From Armatimonadota bacterium (GTDB lineage Bacteria > Armatimonadota > Fimbriimonadia > Fimbriimonadales > Fimbriimonadaceae), in assembly GCA_029781035.1 (NCBI GenBank), contig JAKOXK010000081.1, forward strand, positions 1 through 64,000: 64,000 nt of DNA. Direction: 5' to 3'. Numbering within the stretch: position 1 is the first letter of the stretch; every line of letters begins with the position of its first letter. Shown piece after piece: positions 7,916 through 16,001 of the stretch. Below the pieces are notes generated by a model. It made no database searches and was not told where the DNA came from. It saw only the letters and a list, made by a program, of their open reading frames with translations. Both the position numbers and the translations under genes were made by a program.

Positions 7916-9610
7916 CTACCGTCCCTCTTTAACGGTCGGCGGGATGCTGAAACGGCGGATCACCGACTTCGCAATGTCGACAAACACGGGGCCTGCGACC
8001 TGCGCGCCGTAGTACTGGCCAGCCGACGGCGAGTCGATCATGACGAGCACAACGGCCTTGGCGTTCTGCGATGGGACGAGACCGACAAAGTTGGCGACGT
8101 ACTTCCCTTCGGCCGTGCCCACTTTTTGAGCTGTCCCTGTTTTGCCCGCCAACTGGTATCCGGGAATCCGGAGAGTTTTGCCCGTACCGTGGTCGGACTC
8201 GATGACGGATTCCATGAAGTGAACAACAGTGTGTGCTACCTGCGGACTGACCATTTGCCCTCTGGGCTGTGCGGGTATCGTTTGGTCGCCGATCTGCTTG
8301 ATCAGCCTGGGCTTCATCATCAGACCATCGTTAGCCAACATCGCATAGGCCGCGGCCAGGTTGACGGGGACACAACTCATGGACTGACCAAAACCGTTCG
8401 TCGCGGTCTGGAGTTCGGTCGCCGGATCCTTTCGGTTGTAGATTCCGGCACGCTGTGACGGGAGGCCAATGTCGGTCTTCTCGAAGATTCCCAGCTTGTC
8501 CATGAAGGCCAGCAGTCGGTCGTGACCGATCTTGAGGGCCCATCTCGCCGCGCTCACGTTGCAGCTCTTGGCGATGGCCTGGGCCAAGTCCACATCACCG
8601 TGGGCTCGGTTCCCTTCGTGGCTTGCGCAGTGGATCACCCGCTTACCGACAGTCATCTGTCCGGAGCAGTAGTCGTGGTCGGTCGGAGAGAGGGCTCCAC
8701 ACTCGAGGCCTTCGGCGACGGTCAGGATCTTGAAAGTCGAGCCGGGCTCGTATGCGCCCATCGTGGCCATGTTGAAATCGTCGCCTGGATTCCAACTCGC
8801 CTCAGGATCAAACGTCGGCCAGTTAGCGACAGCGAGAAGGTCGCCGGTCTTGGGATCCACGACGACTGCACAGCCGGACTTCGCCTTGTTTGACTCGACT
8901 GCGTTCCGAACCGCCTGCAATGCCGCCGTCTGCAGCGTGGTGTCGATCGTCAGTGTGACGTTCTCGCCGTTGCTCTTCTCTCGGTAGCTCTGATCCTTGT
9001 CCGCGACAAACGTACCGCTCCGATCAATAAACCCACTGTACTGACCGTCTGTGCCCCTCATCAAAGCGTCCTTGCTTTGCTCGATGCCGGAGATCGGCTT
9101 GTCCCCCCGCATCGCACCGACGATGCCGGCGGCGACTTCCGCGAACGGGTAGTCCCGAATCTGACACCGGTCGAGAGAGACTCCGTCGGCACCCCAATCG
9201 CGCCTGACAGACCGCACTTCGTTAGCCTTGTCCACAGAGAGGGGCGTGCGCCAAACGCGCATAGCGGCGTCGTTGCTGGGAGCCTGAAGCTCGGAGGCTG
9301 GAAGTCCGGTGGCTTCGCTGAGCGCGGCAAAGAACGCAGGGCTCTTCGGCATTTTCGTGTAGTGAAGGCCCAGTTCGTAAGCATCTTCACTTTGGGCGAG
9401 GATCTTCCCGTCGGACGAGTACACGGTTCCCCGTCGGGCAGGGACTGTCGTAGACAGGTCGAAATGGGCGTACCGGTCTGCCTCGTAGAGCACCTGGGCC
9501 CGATCAAGGACTTGGACGCGAAGCTGACTAAAGGACGCGACCGCGAAGAGTCCGCTCAGGCTCCAACCGACAAGGTTGAAGCGGGCGGTGTCACCGGTTC
9601 TCTGCGGCAT
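7916..9610 (-). CDS. ftsI: FtsI-type class B penicillin-binding protein (septal transpeptidase)
   Basis: Membrane-anchored class B PBP that cross-links septal peptidoglycan, presumably with FtsW. The product is 564 residues. One hydrophobic anchor lies at about residues 11-30, followed by a pedestal domain containing VPARRGTVYSSDGKILAQS. The transpeptidase motifs are in order: the SxxK serine in YEPGSTFKIL, the SxN motif in KSCNVSAARWA, and KTGT in LAGKTGTAQKVG. No PASTA domains follow, so it is closer to plain FtsI/PBP3 than to a PASTA-bearing SpoVD. The first 20 bases overlap the end of the upstream ftsL-like gene, consistent with coupling. Confidence 0.94.
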   Translation of the reverse strand: MPQRTGDTARFNLVGWSLSGLFAVASFSQLRVQVLDRAQVLYEADRYAHFDLSTTVPARRGTVYSSDGKILAQSEDAYELGLHYTKMPKSPAFFAALSEATGLPASELQAPSNDAAMRVWRTPLSVDKANEVRSVRRDWGADGVSLDRCQIRDYPFAEVAAGIVGAMRGDKPISGIEQSKDALMRGTDGQYSGFIDRSGTFVADKDQSYREKSNGENVTLTIDTTLQTAALQAVRNAVESNKAKSGCAVVVDPKTGDLLAVANWPTFDPEASWNPGDDFNMATMGAYEPGSTFKILTVAEGLECGALSPTDHDYCSGQMTVGKRVIHCASHEGNRAHGDVDLAQAIAKSCNVSAARWALKIGHDRLLAFMDKLGIFEKTDIGLPSQRAGIYNRKDPATELQTATNGFGQSMSCVPVNLAAAYAMLANDGLMMKPRLIKQIGDQTIPAQPRGQMVSPQVAHTVVHFMESVIESDHGTGKTLRIPGYQLAGKTGTAQKVGTAEGKYVANFVGLVPSQNAKAVVLVMIDSPSAGQYYGAQVAGPVFVDIAKSVIRRFSIPPTVKEGR

Positions 9611-10064
9611 CGTTCGCCCTCGCTACCGTCACTGTGACGTCGAACTTTGCACCCTGGGCCTTGGCGACAATCGCCTTGAGCGGCTGAGCTACCTTCGGCA
9701 GGGCTTGATAGGGGGCCACGAATCCACGTGCCAACGACCAGTCGTCGACAGCCTTCATCGTTGTGAGCAGTTCGACCTTGTCACGCAATCGTGCGACCTC
9801 GGCCCGTGCAGTCCGGGCCCTGCCGACGGACCTCACCGAATCGCGACGGGCGTTCTCCTTCATCGATTGACCCAGAAGGGTCGAAGCACCAAAGGTCACA
9901 CCTGTAGAGACGGTGAACAACGCGGAATAGACGGCCAATACTGCCCCTACGCGCTTCGCCTCCGAAATCCCCTTGGCCGGCCTCCGACGGCCTCGCGCGG
10001 CGGGACGCCGACGCTCAGCCGGCCTACGGGGACGATCTGCTGGAAAGACGGGAGCTGCGCTCAC
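9591..10064 (-). CDS. ftsL: FtsL-like bitopic cell-division protein
   Basis: A 157-residue protein with a proline/arginine-rich cytoplasmic N-terminus (about 35 residues), one membrane segment around residues 40-62 (VGAVLAVYSALFTVSTGVTF), and a periplasmic helical stretch rich in Arg, Glu and Ala compatible with a short coiled coil. This architecture, together with its position between rsmH and ftsI, is what defines FtsL, whose sequence is poorly conserved; no residue motif proves it. FtsL normally forms a divisome scaffold with FtsB and FtsQ. The ATG overlaps the rsmH stop by four bases and the 3' end overlaps ftsI by 20. Confidence 0.72.
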   Translation of the reverse strand: MSAAPVFPADRPRRPAERRRPAARGRRRPAKGISEAKRVGAVLAVYSALFTVSTGVTFGASTLLGQSMKENARRDSVRSVGRARTARAEVARLRDKVELLTTMKAVDDWSLARGFVAPYQALPKVAQPLKAIVAKAQGAKFDVTVTVARANDAAENR

Positions 10065-10972
10065 GAGACCCTCCTCAGTGCGCGCAACTTCGCGCTACGG
10101 GCCTTGCTGTTGGCTGCGATCTCTGCATCGGTCGGCACGACAGGCTTTTTATGGACCTCTTCATAGCCGCCTCCGCGACCAAGGTCTCGGAATGCATGCT
10201 TGACGGCCCTGTCCTCGCCACTGTGATAGCTGAGAACGCACATGACGCCTCCCTTTTTTAAAATGTCCGCGATCCGCTTAAGCGCCTCTTCGAGCTCGTC
10301 CAGTTCCTTGTTCGTATGGATGCGCACGGCTTGAAACGTACGGGTTGCAGGATGTATCCGCTTGTCCCGTTTGGCCGCGGGAATCGCGGCGTGGACACAT
10401 TCGACAAGATCTGTGGTCGTGCGCAAAGGCCGGACTTTCCTTCGCTCGACGATGAATTGAGAGATCTTGCGCGCCCACCGCTCGTCGCCCAACGAGAAGA
10501 GGACGTCTTCGATCTCTCGTGCCGAAGCCCGGTTCAGCCAAGCGCTGGCCGGCTCGCCACGGGTCTTATCGAAGCGCATATCGAGCGGCCCCTCCCGCAA
10601 GAAGCTGATTCCATACGCGGGATCCTCGATGTGTACATTGCTGAGGCCGAGGTCTAGCAAAACGGCGTCAGCGACCGGATCGCGCCCTGTTTCGACGCAG
10701 GCGCGCCGAAGGCACTCAGGCAAGGCGCGATAGTCCGAGTGATAAGTCCTGACTTCAACGTTCTTGAGCTCGGCGAGTCGTTTCTTTGCCTTGTCCAACA
10801 TCTCTTTGTCCCAATCGAGGCCGACCAACAGACCGCCTGGCGCGATCATCGTTCCCATCTCCGAGGCGTGCCCGGCGAGACCGAGCGTGCCGTCCACGAC
10901 CGTTGCGCCGGGAACCAGCGCCAACGTCTCGACAACTTCCTGCAACATCACCGGCACGTGGGTGGCGTTCAC
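10061..10972 (-). CDS. rsmH: RsmH, 16S rRNA (cytosine-1402 N4) methyltransferase
   Basis: SAM-dependent methyltransferase (also MraW) that modifies C1402 of 16S rRNA. From the GTG at 10970-10972 the product is 303 residues, the normal length, and begins with the family-typical HVPVMLQEVV. The SAM site is DGTLGLAGHASEM, and LLDLGLSNVHIEDP and GFSF-like GISFLREGPLDMRFD follow. The frame can be extended upstream to 11077 inside mraZ, but the GTG overlaps the mraZ stop as GTGA and has an AGGGGGC ribosome-binding site, matching the overlap style of the operon. It is the second gene of the dcw cluster. Confidence 0.95.
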   Translation of the reverse strand: MNATHVPVMLQEVVETLALVPGATVVDGTLGLAGHASEMGTMIAPGGLLVGLDWDKEMLDKAKKRLAELKNVEVRTYHSDYRALPECLRRACVETGRDPVADAVLLDLGLSNVHIEDPAYGISFLREGPLDMRFDKTRGEPASAWLNRASAREIEDVLFSLGDERWARKISQFIVERRKVRPLRTTTDLVECVHAAIPAAKRDKRIHPATRTFQAVRIHTNKELDELEEALKRIADILKKGGVMCVLSYHSGEDRAVKHAFRDLGRGGGYEEVHKKPVVPTDAEIAANSKARSAKLRALRRVS

Positions 10973-11451
10973 GCTTGCCCCCTGAGTTGGCGGTAAGCCC
11001 GTTCGACCGACTCCCTGCGGTCCTTGTTGTAGGTCTCCGGATTGTCCTGGTAGACCGCGAACTCCTGTGACGCCCAAATCTCCACGCGTCCGGAGATGCC
11101 GATCACGCGGGCGCGGTCCTTGAGCTTGGCGAAGTCCCGCATGTCTTTGGGGACCAAGATCCGCCCCTGCTTGTCGAACGTCTCGCCGACTTGCGCGCCA
11201 CCGAACATCAGTCGCTCAAAGGTGCGGCGTGCGGGATCGAACGGATCGGCCTGCTTGACGATCGCCGCCAACGCGTTCCACTCGTCTCGGGGGTAGAGGA
11301 TCAAACAGCCGACCTCACCGCGTCCGATGACAAAGGGCTCTCCTACCCTGGTCCGGAGATCGCGGCTGACAACGAGGCGGCCTTTGCCGTCGACTGCGAC
11401 ATCGTCGCCGCCAGCCATCTCGCTGAACAGAGGAGTCTCGTTCTCGGCCAT
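10969..11451 (-). CDS. mraZ: MraZ, transcriptional regulator of the dcw cluster
   Basis: DNA-binding AbrB/SpoVT-like protein that assembles into rings and binds short direct repeats upstream of its own gene; it represses or tunes the dcw operon in the species where it has been studied. About 160 residues from ATG 11449-11451 (GGAAG ribosome-binding site); the frame extends to 11517 but the extra residues do not look like MraZ. Two internal swapped-hairpin repeats are visible: VDGKGRLVVSRDLR near residue 20 and FDKQGRILVPKDMR near residue 90. It is the first gene of the operon, with candidate binding repeats 140-365 bp upstream. Confidence 0.93.
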   Translation of the reverse strand: MAENETPLFSEMAGGDDVAVDGKGRLVVSRDLRTRVGEPFVIGRGEVGCLILYPRDEWNALAAIVKQADPFDPARRTFERLMFGGAQVGETFDKQGRILVPKDMRDFAKLKDRARVIGISGRVEIWASQEFAVYQDNPETYNKDRRESVERAYRQLRGQA

Positions 11452-11590
11452 TGCGGTCTTCCGGCCGGCGTGTCGGGGATTAGTGGGGGGCCGCCTTCCG
11501 TGGCAGCCCCGCCGCATTCCGTTCCGAGCACCCCGCCCGGGTCTACGGCCCTCGTTCGCGTCCTGCTCTCTACTGCCGTATTGCTACTCT

Positions 11591-11620
11591 ACACTAAGTC
11601 TTACCACTTCTTACCACTTT
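11591..11620 (-). promoter_or_regulatory. Candidate MraZ box array upstream of mraZ
   Basis: On the minus strand this reads AAAGTGGTAA then GAAGTGGTAA, two direct repeats with an exact 10-bp period, followed by a poorer third unit (GACTTAGTGT). Known MraZ sites are short G/T-rich direct repeats with a period of about ten bases (TGGG-type in enterobacteria, AAAGTG-type in mollicutes), and this match is close to the latter. The array lies 140 bp upstream of the mraZ start and downstream of the presumed promoter. Binding is inferred, not shown. Confidence 0.65.
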
Positions 11621-11795
11621 GCATAGAGTTTTTCATGTTTTTTGCCGCTAACGACTACGAGTTCTGCTATGATTTCTGCTAATTATTGGCATTCTAGTTC
11701 CTTTATGTCTACTATATTTGCCAAGAAAAAACTGGGCCCTTCAACAGATCAACAGGTTCAATGCTGATCAAGTGATACCCGCTTTTCGTCAACTG

Positions 11796-11815
11796 GTGGT
11801 AGAAGGTGGTAAAAA
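11796..11815 (+). promoter_or_regulatory. Second candidate MraZ box pair, opposite orientation
   Basis: GTGGTAGAAG followed by GTGGTAAAAA on the plus strand: again two G-T-G-G-T-A units spaced exactly ten bases, but inverted relative to the mraZ-proximal array about 180 bp away. It lies beside the terminator hairpin of the upstream small gene. It may act as a distal operator, allowing a MraZ ring to bridge both arrays, or it may be chance; the shared core is only five to six bases. Confidence 0.4.
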
Positions 11816-11833
11816 TCGGCCCCCAAAAGCGAG

Positions 11834-11857
11834 CCGGCCCCCAAAAGTGGGGGCCGG
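11834..11857 (-). terminator. GC-rich hairpin, likely terminator of the 37-residue upstream gene
   Basis: A perfect ten-base-pair stem (CCGGCCCCCA pairing with TGGGGGCCGG) closed by a four-base loop lies 32 bp downstream of the stop at 11889-11891. Read on the minus strand it is followed by CTCGCTTTTGG and then ATTTTTACC. The T-tract is not directly adjacent. One arm is repeated at 11817-11829, giving a possible alternative pairing. Confidence 0.6.
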
Positions 11858-11888
11858 TTGAGGGCAGGGACGCGTTTCGAGCGGGATA

Positions 11889-12002
11889 CTAGGGATCTTG
11901 ATGTGGCTCTGACCCCTTAAGCGCTTCCTTCGTCAGGTTCCAAGCGCCAACGATCGAGGCCAATGCCACGGCCATGGCTACAAACGAGTAGAGCATATTC
12001 AT
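11889..12002 (-). CDS. Small single-pass membrane peptide (37 residues)
   Basis: Short reading frame starting MNMLYSFVAMAVALASIVG, with one continuous hydrophobic helix (about residues 4-21) and a charged C-terminus ending KEALKGSEPHQDP. A GGTGG/GGAGGG purine tract precedes the ATG, and a strong hairpin follows the stop, which supports a real transcription unit. Function unknown. It lies between the barrel-protein gene and the dcw operon on the same strand. A second ATG two codons in (11994-11996) could also be used. Composition and signals suggest a genuine small membrane protein, but no family was recognised. Confidence 0.5.
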   Translation of the reverse strand: MNMLYSFVAMAVALASIVGAWNLTKEALKGSEPHQDP

Positions 12003-12173
12003 CGAAATCCACCGCCCTCCCGTGTGTTGTTTTCCACCCCTGTTCAGAATCGGTGTGCAGGGGTTTCCGGTGTCCTTGCGGGTCTTTGGGCGAACTCAGG
12101 CACGGTTGCTGACGGCGAACATGACAGCCGTGAAGTTTCCGGCTAGCAAGAGGACTGGGGGGCCGCGACGGGC

Positions 12174-15100
12174 TCAGAATTTCCAGCTGTAGTCGAACCG
12201 CAGGTTCCAGTTCTGAAGGTTCTGGTCTGCCGGATGGGACAGTTCCCAGTTCAGGTTCGAAAGCTTGAAGCTTAGGGACTGGTTGGCGCCGGGTCTTTGG
12301 ACGAATCCGAGGTTAAAGCCGTGCGAGCGCTGCATCGTGCCGGTGGCGTTCGACTCGGCCATGATGTACTCGAGCACGAGCGGTGAGGGGTTGTTGGCGA
12401 AGAGAGTGGCGCCGAGCTTCAGCGACGTGACCTGCTGGTTGTTCGCCTCATTGTAGAACTCCTCGTAGCCGAACCCGAACTTCGTCCTGGGGTTGCCGTC
12501 ATAGTTGACGCCCCACTTGTTCGACCGTGTGGGCGTGGCGATCGCTCCCAACATGGCGTTGTTGTTATCTTGGAGCGGGTTCGTCAGAAGGGTGTGGGTC
12601 AACTGCCAGTGCTTGAGGGGTTCGGCGGTGATGGTGTAGTTGCGCACCATCACTTGGTCGCCGAACGGAAGCGTGCGCAGGTTGTACTTGACGTCGGCCC
12701 GAAGCCAGCTCTTGCCCGAAGTGTCGGTCGTGAAGCTGAATACTCTGTCGATCGCGCGGTCACCAGCCGGTAGCGACTGGCTCCGGTAGCCGACGGCGAA
12801 GGCGAACGCACCGACCTTCGCGCTGACGCCCATCGTGTTGAGTTCTCTTTGCCAAACGTCCATGTCGTGCACGGTGTCGGCGCTGTAATTCAGCTGCACC
12901 TCCTGCAGGAATCCAAACCGGAACGGCTTGACAGTCGAGAGACTCACTTTGCCCAGACTCTGGTCACGTTGGTCGTCCCACCCGTTGTGCTGGTAGCTGG
13001 CACCGCCCAAGTTGAAATCGCCGATCTGACCCGGGGAAAGGCTGACTTCGCTCTGCGACGTTCCCTGAGTGTCGCCCTTCATGTTCCGGACGGCTTTGTA
13101 GTTGAAGCGGAGGTTCTTGCCAAAGTCCACCCAGAACCCGTAGTCCCGGTGAGTCTCGTCTGGGTTGGCACCGTCCCGGACGATCCGCGTGTCCGTCACA
13201 CTCAGCCCAACCTTGGGTGTCAGGGCCTGCGACAGGCTGTTGCTTGTCGTGGTCTCGTGCTGACCGTTCTCGTACCGGGTAAGGCTGTGCTCGGTCCGGA
13301 TACTCGTCGTCTTTGTCAGTTGGTTCTCGTAGATGACGCTTTGAGTCGTGCTGTCCGGATTCTGATCCTGAGTCCCGTCGAAGGTGGCTGACTGATGCGA
13401 CACAGAGAGTTTGCCAGCCGAACCAAAATCACGGTCCAGTTGCATCGTCTCGATGTGTTGGTCCACCAGCGGTTGAGTCGGATCCGTTTGCTTTGCCATC
13501 GTGTTGGAACCCGTCAGCTGAGTGCGCTTGTCAGGGTTCCACTTGAACGAGAAGAGCGAACCGAACCGGCCAAGGCCGTTCAAGCCAGCAAACGCCTTGT
13601 CGTCCTTGAAGTTGACTGCCAGCGTGGGCAGGATCTGCCAACTCCCTGTCACTTCCGACTGATCGAAGCCGACCATGCCGAGAAGGAAGTCACGTTCTGG
13701 GTCGACCATGCCGGGAAGACTCGCAAAGGTCGAATCTACGTTCCGGTGAGTGTAAGTCAGGTTGAAGTTCTTGTCCGTGAATCCAAACCGGTCGCGACTG
13801 GCCCCACCCGTCATGTCTTCGGCCGACATGCGGCTGTAGGACAGCGCCTTGTGTCCGCCGAGCGCGGCGTTCAGGTTAAAGTCGGTCTTGTCGAGTCCGG
13901 GCGCAGTACCCAGGGTCTTCTGCTCGCTGAAGAGCAGTTTGCCAGCGTCTGTGAAGTTGCTGCCCGCTGATTGCTGCCGGAGCCCGACGGTCACTTTGGG
14001 GGTCGTCAGACCGAACTGACGTACGGTCAGATCGTCTTGCTGGCCTTGGATGTCTTCGGTGCGGGCCGTTAGCGACGATCCTTTGCCCATGTCATAACCG
14101 AGGTTCCAGGAGGATCGAAGCAGCCCGGCCGCGTTCATCCATCCGCCCATGTCCGGACCCTGTGGGTTCATTGTCGGATCGAGCATGTGCACGATCGTGC
14201 CGACATGACCCTGGATCTCGGGGCCGGCGAGGGAACCAAGGGCGGCGAATCCGGGAGCGACGTCGAGGATGCTGTGAGAGACGTCGAACTTTCCGTATTT
14301 CAGCGAGAACGCGCGCGCGTCGAGGTCGCCAGCGTCCGTGCGGACAACATTGTCGGACCAGCTGAGGGCTGGGCCGTTCTTCGGCGCGATGCCGAAGGCC
14401 ATGTTCTGACGGACGAGCCCGCTTTCTCGAGCCAACTGACCTCGGTCGGCCTCACGCAGGTCGTTGAACCGGTTGAAGCCATTCTGAACCTGCTGATCGC
14501 TAAACGCCGCGGTCAGCCATGGGTTCTTGAAATCAAAGTTCCGTCGGTAGAAACCGAACCCATCCAGAGTCTCGACCTTTGTCGAATCGTACTTGAGCGA
14601 GCCAGCTTTCCAATCCTTGCCCAACTGGAACGACTGCCGGTCGAGGCCGCGCTCCTTCATCAACTGGGCTTTGTCGCCCTCGGCTATGTCTTTGAACCGC
14701 GTGAACCCCGGATCGACCTTTTGGGTATCGAGTTTGACGTTGAAGCCGAACAGGTTCGCCCCGTAGTTGCGCCACGTAATGGAGCCTTGGTCGTCCCCGA
14801 CCGTCTTGAACCCAGACGACAGCCCAAGAGACTTGCCACCTAGCCCATTGAACTGCAGTTCAGACCTTTTGAGCCCTCGCTCATTCGCAAACTGCTGAAC
14901 CTGGTCTGGAGTGAACGATGAACCGTCGAACGCTGAGAAGCCACTGAACTTGTCGCCGATGTCTTGGTAGGTGCCCGTGACCTTACCACCCATCAAGTTG
15001 GCGCCGACCTGCTGGATGATCGCCTGGGACTTCCCTTCTTCGATGTTCGGATTGTCCTTGACCTGCTCCCCAAAGAGGTTGCTCGACCGCACTTTCTGGC

Positions 15101-15671
15101 GTTCACCGACCATGAAAAGGCCCTTCAGCGAGCCTCCGCCAGCGAAGTTGAACGCATTGTTGAGGCCGTACACGTTCGACGATAGGACGGTTCCGTCACC
15201 GAGTCGCTCGGTCAGGCCCATTCCGAGGATCATCGACGTGCCCTTGGTCATTTGGTACGTGAAGCCTTGGAACTTGTTGCCGCTCGTTCCCAAGCCGAAC
15301 GTTCCGGTCGACCCCGTGGCCTCGTCATATCGGTACTGGACAGTCACCGTCTGTCCTTGGCGCACCGGAACCTTGAGGTAGACGACGCCGGCGACGTAGT
15401 CCATATAGTAGTCGGTGTCCCGGACGAGAGTCCGCCCGTCCATCTGAACCGACTCTGAACCTGCTTTCAGGTGCCCGTAGCGCAACGTGACGGAAGGACG
15501 CCCGACTGCCACGGTGAGCTGTTCGAAGTTCGTGCGGCCGCCAATCTCATTGGTCTGAGTCGACGTCTTTTCATCGACCGCCGGCAAAGCGATCTGGGCC
15601 GACCCCGATGTTGGGGCCAGCGCCATCACCCCTGTCCCGAGAACCAAAAGGTTCGCCAGCGTAGTGCGCAC
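12174..15671 (-). CDS. Large outer-membrane beta-barrel-like protein with tandem internal repeats
   Basis: A 1165-residue secreted protein starting at GTG 15669-15671. Residues 1-25 form a signal peptide ending TSGSAQ. Residues 60-116 hold a beta domain (GSESVQMDGRTLV, then DYYMDYVAGVVYLK) of the kind seen in large barrel or adhesin-like proteins. Residues about 243-475 contain three roughly 77-residue repeats, each with a GFxxF start, an acidic helix ending E-x-G-L-x-R and alternating beta strands. The remainder is dense in alternating aromatic/polar strands and ends LRFDYSWKF, a terminal Phe as expected for BAM-dependent outer-membrane insertion. Substrate and function are unknown. It is a single gene followed downstream by the 37-residue peptide gene. 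Confidence 0.75.
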   Translation of the reverse strand: MRTTLANLLVLGTGVMALAPTSGSAQIALPAVDEKTSTQTNEIGGRTNFEQLTVAVGRPSVTLRYGHLKAGSESVQMDGRTLVRDTDYYMDYVAGVVYLKVPVRQGQTVTVQYRYDEATGSTGTFGLGTSGNKFQGFTYQMTKGTSMILGMGLTERLGDGTVLSSNVYGLNNAFNFAGGGSLKGLFMVGERQKVRSSNLFGEQVKDNPNIEEGKSQAIIQQVGANLMGGKVTGTYQDIGDKFSGFSAFDGSSFTPDQVQQFANERGLKRSELQFNGLGGKSLGLSSGFKTVGDDQGSITWRNYGANLFGFNVKLDTQKVDPGFTRFKDIAEGDKAQLMKERGLDRQSFQLGKDWKAGSLKYDSTKVETLDGFGFYRRNFDFKNPWLTAAFSDQQVQNGFNRFNDLREADRGQLARESGLVRQNMAFGIAPKNGPALSWSDNVVRTDAGDLDARAFSLKYGKFDVSHSILDVAPGFAALGSLAGPEIQGHVGTIVHMLDPTMNPQGPDMGGWMNAAGLLRSSWNLGYDMGKGSSLTARTEDIQGQQDDLTVRQFGLTTPKVTVGLRQQSAGSNFTDAGKLLFSEQKTLGTAPGLDKTDFNLNAALGGHKALSYSRMSAEDMTGGASRDRFGFTDKNFNLTYTHRNVDSTFASLPGMVDPERDFLLGMVGFDQSEVTGSWQILPTLAVNFKDDKAFAGLNGLGRFGSLFSFKWNPDKRTQLTGSNTMAKQTDPTQPLVDQHIETMQLDRDFGSAGKLSVSHQSATFDGTQDQNPDSTTQSVIYENQLTKTTSIRTEHSLTRYENGQHETTTSNSLSQALTPKVGLSVTDTRIVRDGANPDETHRDYGFWVDFGKNLRFNYKAVRNMKGDTQGTSQSEVSLSPGQIGDFNLGGASYQHNGWDDQRDQSLGKVSLSTVKPFRFGFLQEVQLNYSADTVHDMDVWQRELNTMGVSAKVGAFAFAVGYRSQSLPAGDRAIDRVFSFTTDTSGKSWLRADVKYNLRTLPFGDQVMVRNYTITAEPLKHWQLTHTLLTNPLQDNNNAMLGAIATPTRSNKWGVNYDGNPRTKFGFGYEEFYNEANNQQVTSLKLGATLFANNPSPLVLEYIMAESNATGTMQRSHGFNLGFVQRPGANQSLSFKLSNLNWELSHPADQNLQNWNLRFDYSWKF

Positions 15672-15839
15672 GGCTTCTAAGTACTATTATCGCTCAACTC
15701 GACCGTTCATTACCCCGACCCGGCCGTTCAGCAGCGAAAATACTCGCCTCTGGTAGTAATGACGTCGGTGCTTTGACTAGGTTTCACCTTATTACCTGTG
15801 ACCGTAGAAGACATTTCGCCGATGCTTTAAGGCGGAGTC

Positions 15840-16001
15840 ATGGAAAGGCGAGGGAACGTCACGATCAGCTTCACCGAAGAGGAAGCTTACGAACTTTTGA
15901 CCCGATCGATCGGTAACGACGAAGAGGACAACGCCGCGTTTCAGTCTGCGTTGAAGAAGCTCGCCGCCGCGATCACTTCCGTCCACCTCAGGGCTGCTTA
16001 G
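15840..16001 (+). CDS. Small acidic protein of unknown function (53 residues)
   Basis: Starts [20 protein letters not shown] and continues with a predicted helix-rich acidic segment ([20 protein letters not shown]). An AAGGCGGAG ribosome-binding site sits two to three bases before the ATG. The stop TAG overlaps the TAA of the convergent oxidoreductase gene in the tetranucleotide TTAG. The regular amphipathic pattern, good ribosome-binding site and neat stop overlap argue for a real gene. It contains no membrane segment or cysteine motif. Function unknown; it could be a small regulatory or structural protein. Confidence 0.7.
   Translation: MERRGNVTISFTEEEAYELLTRSIGNDEEDNAAFQSALKKLAAAITSVHLRAA

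Noticed and set aside
11591-11600. A third perfect MraZ repeat (GACTTAGTGT)
   Set aside because: It shares few positions with the two good units; kept only as a weak extension.
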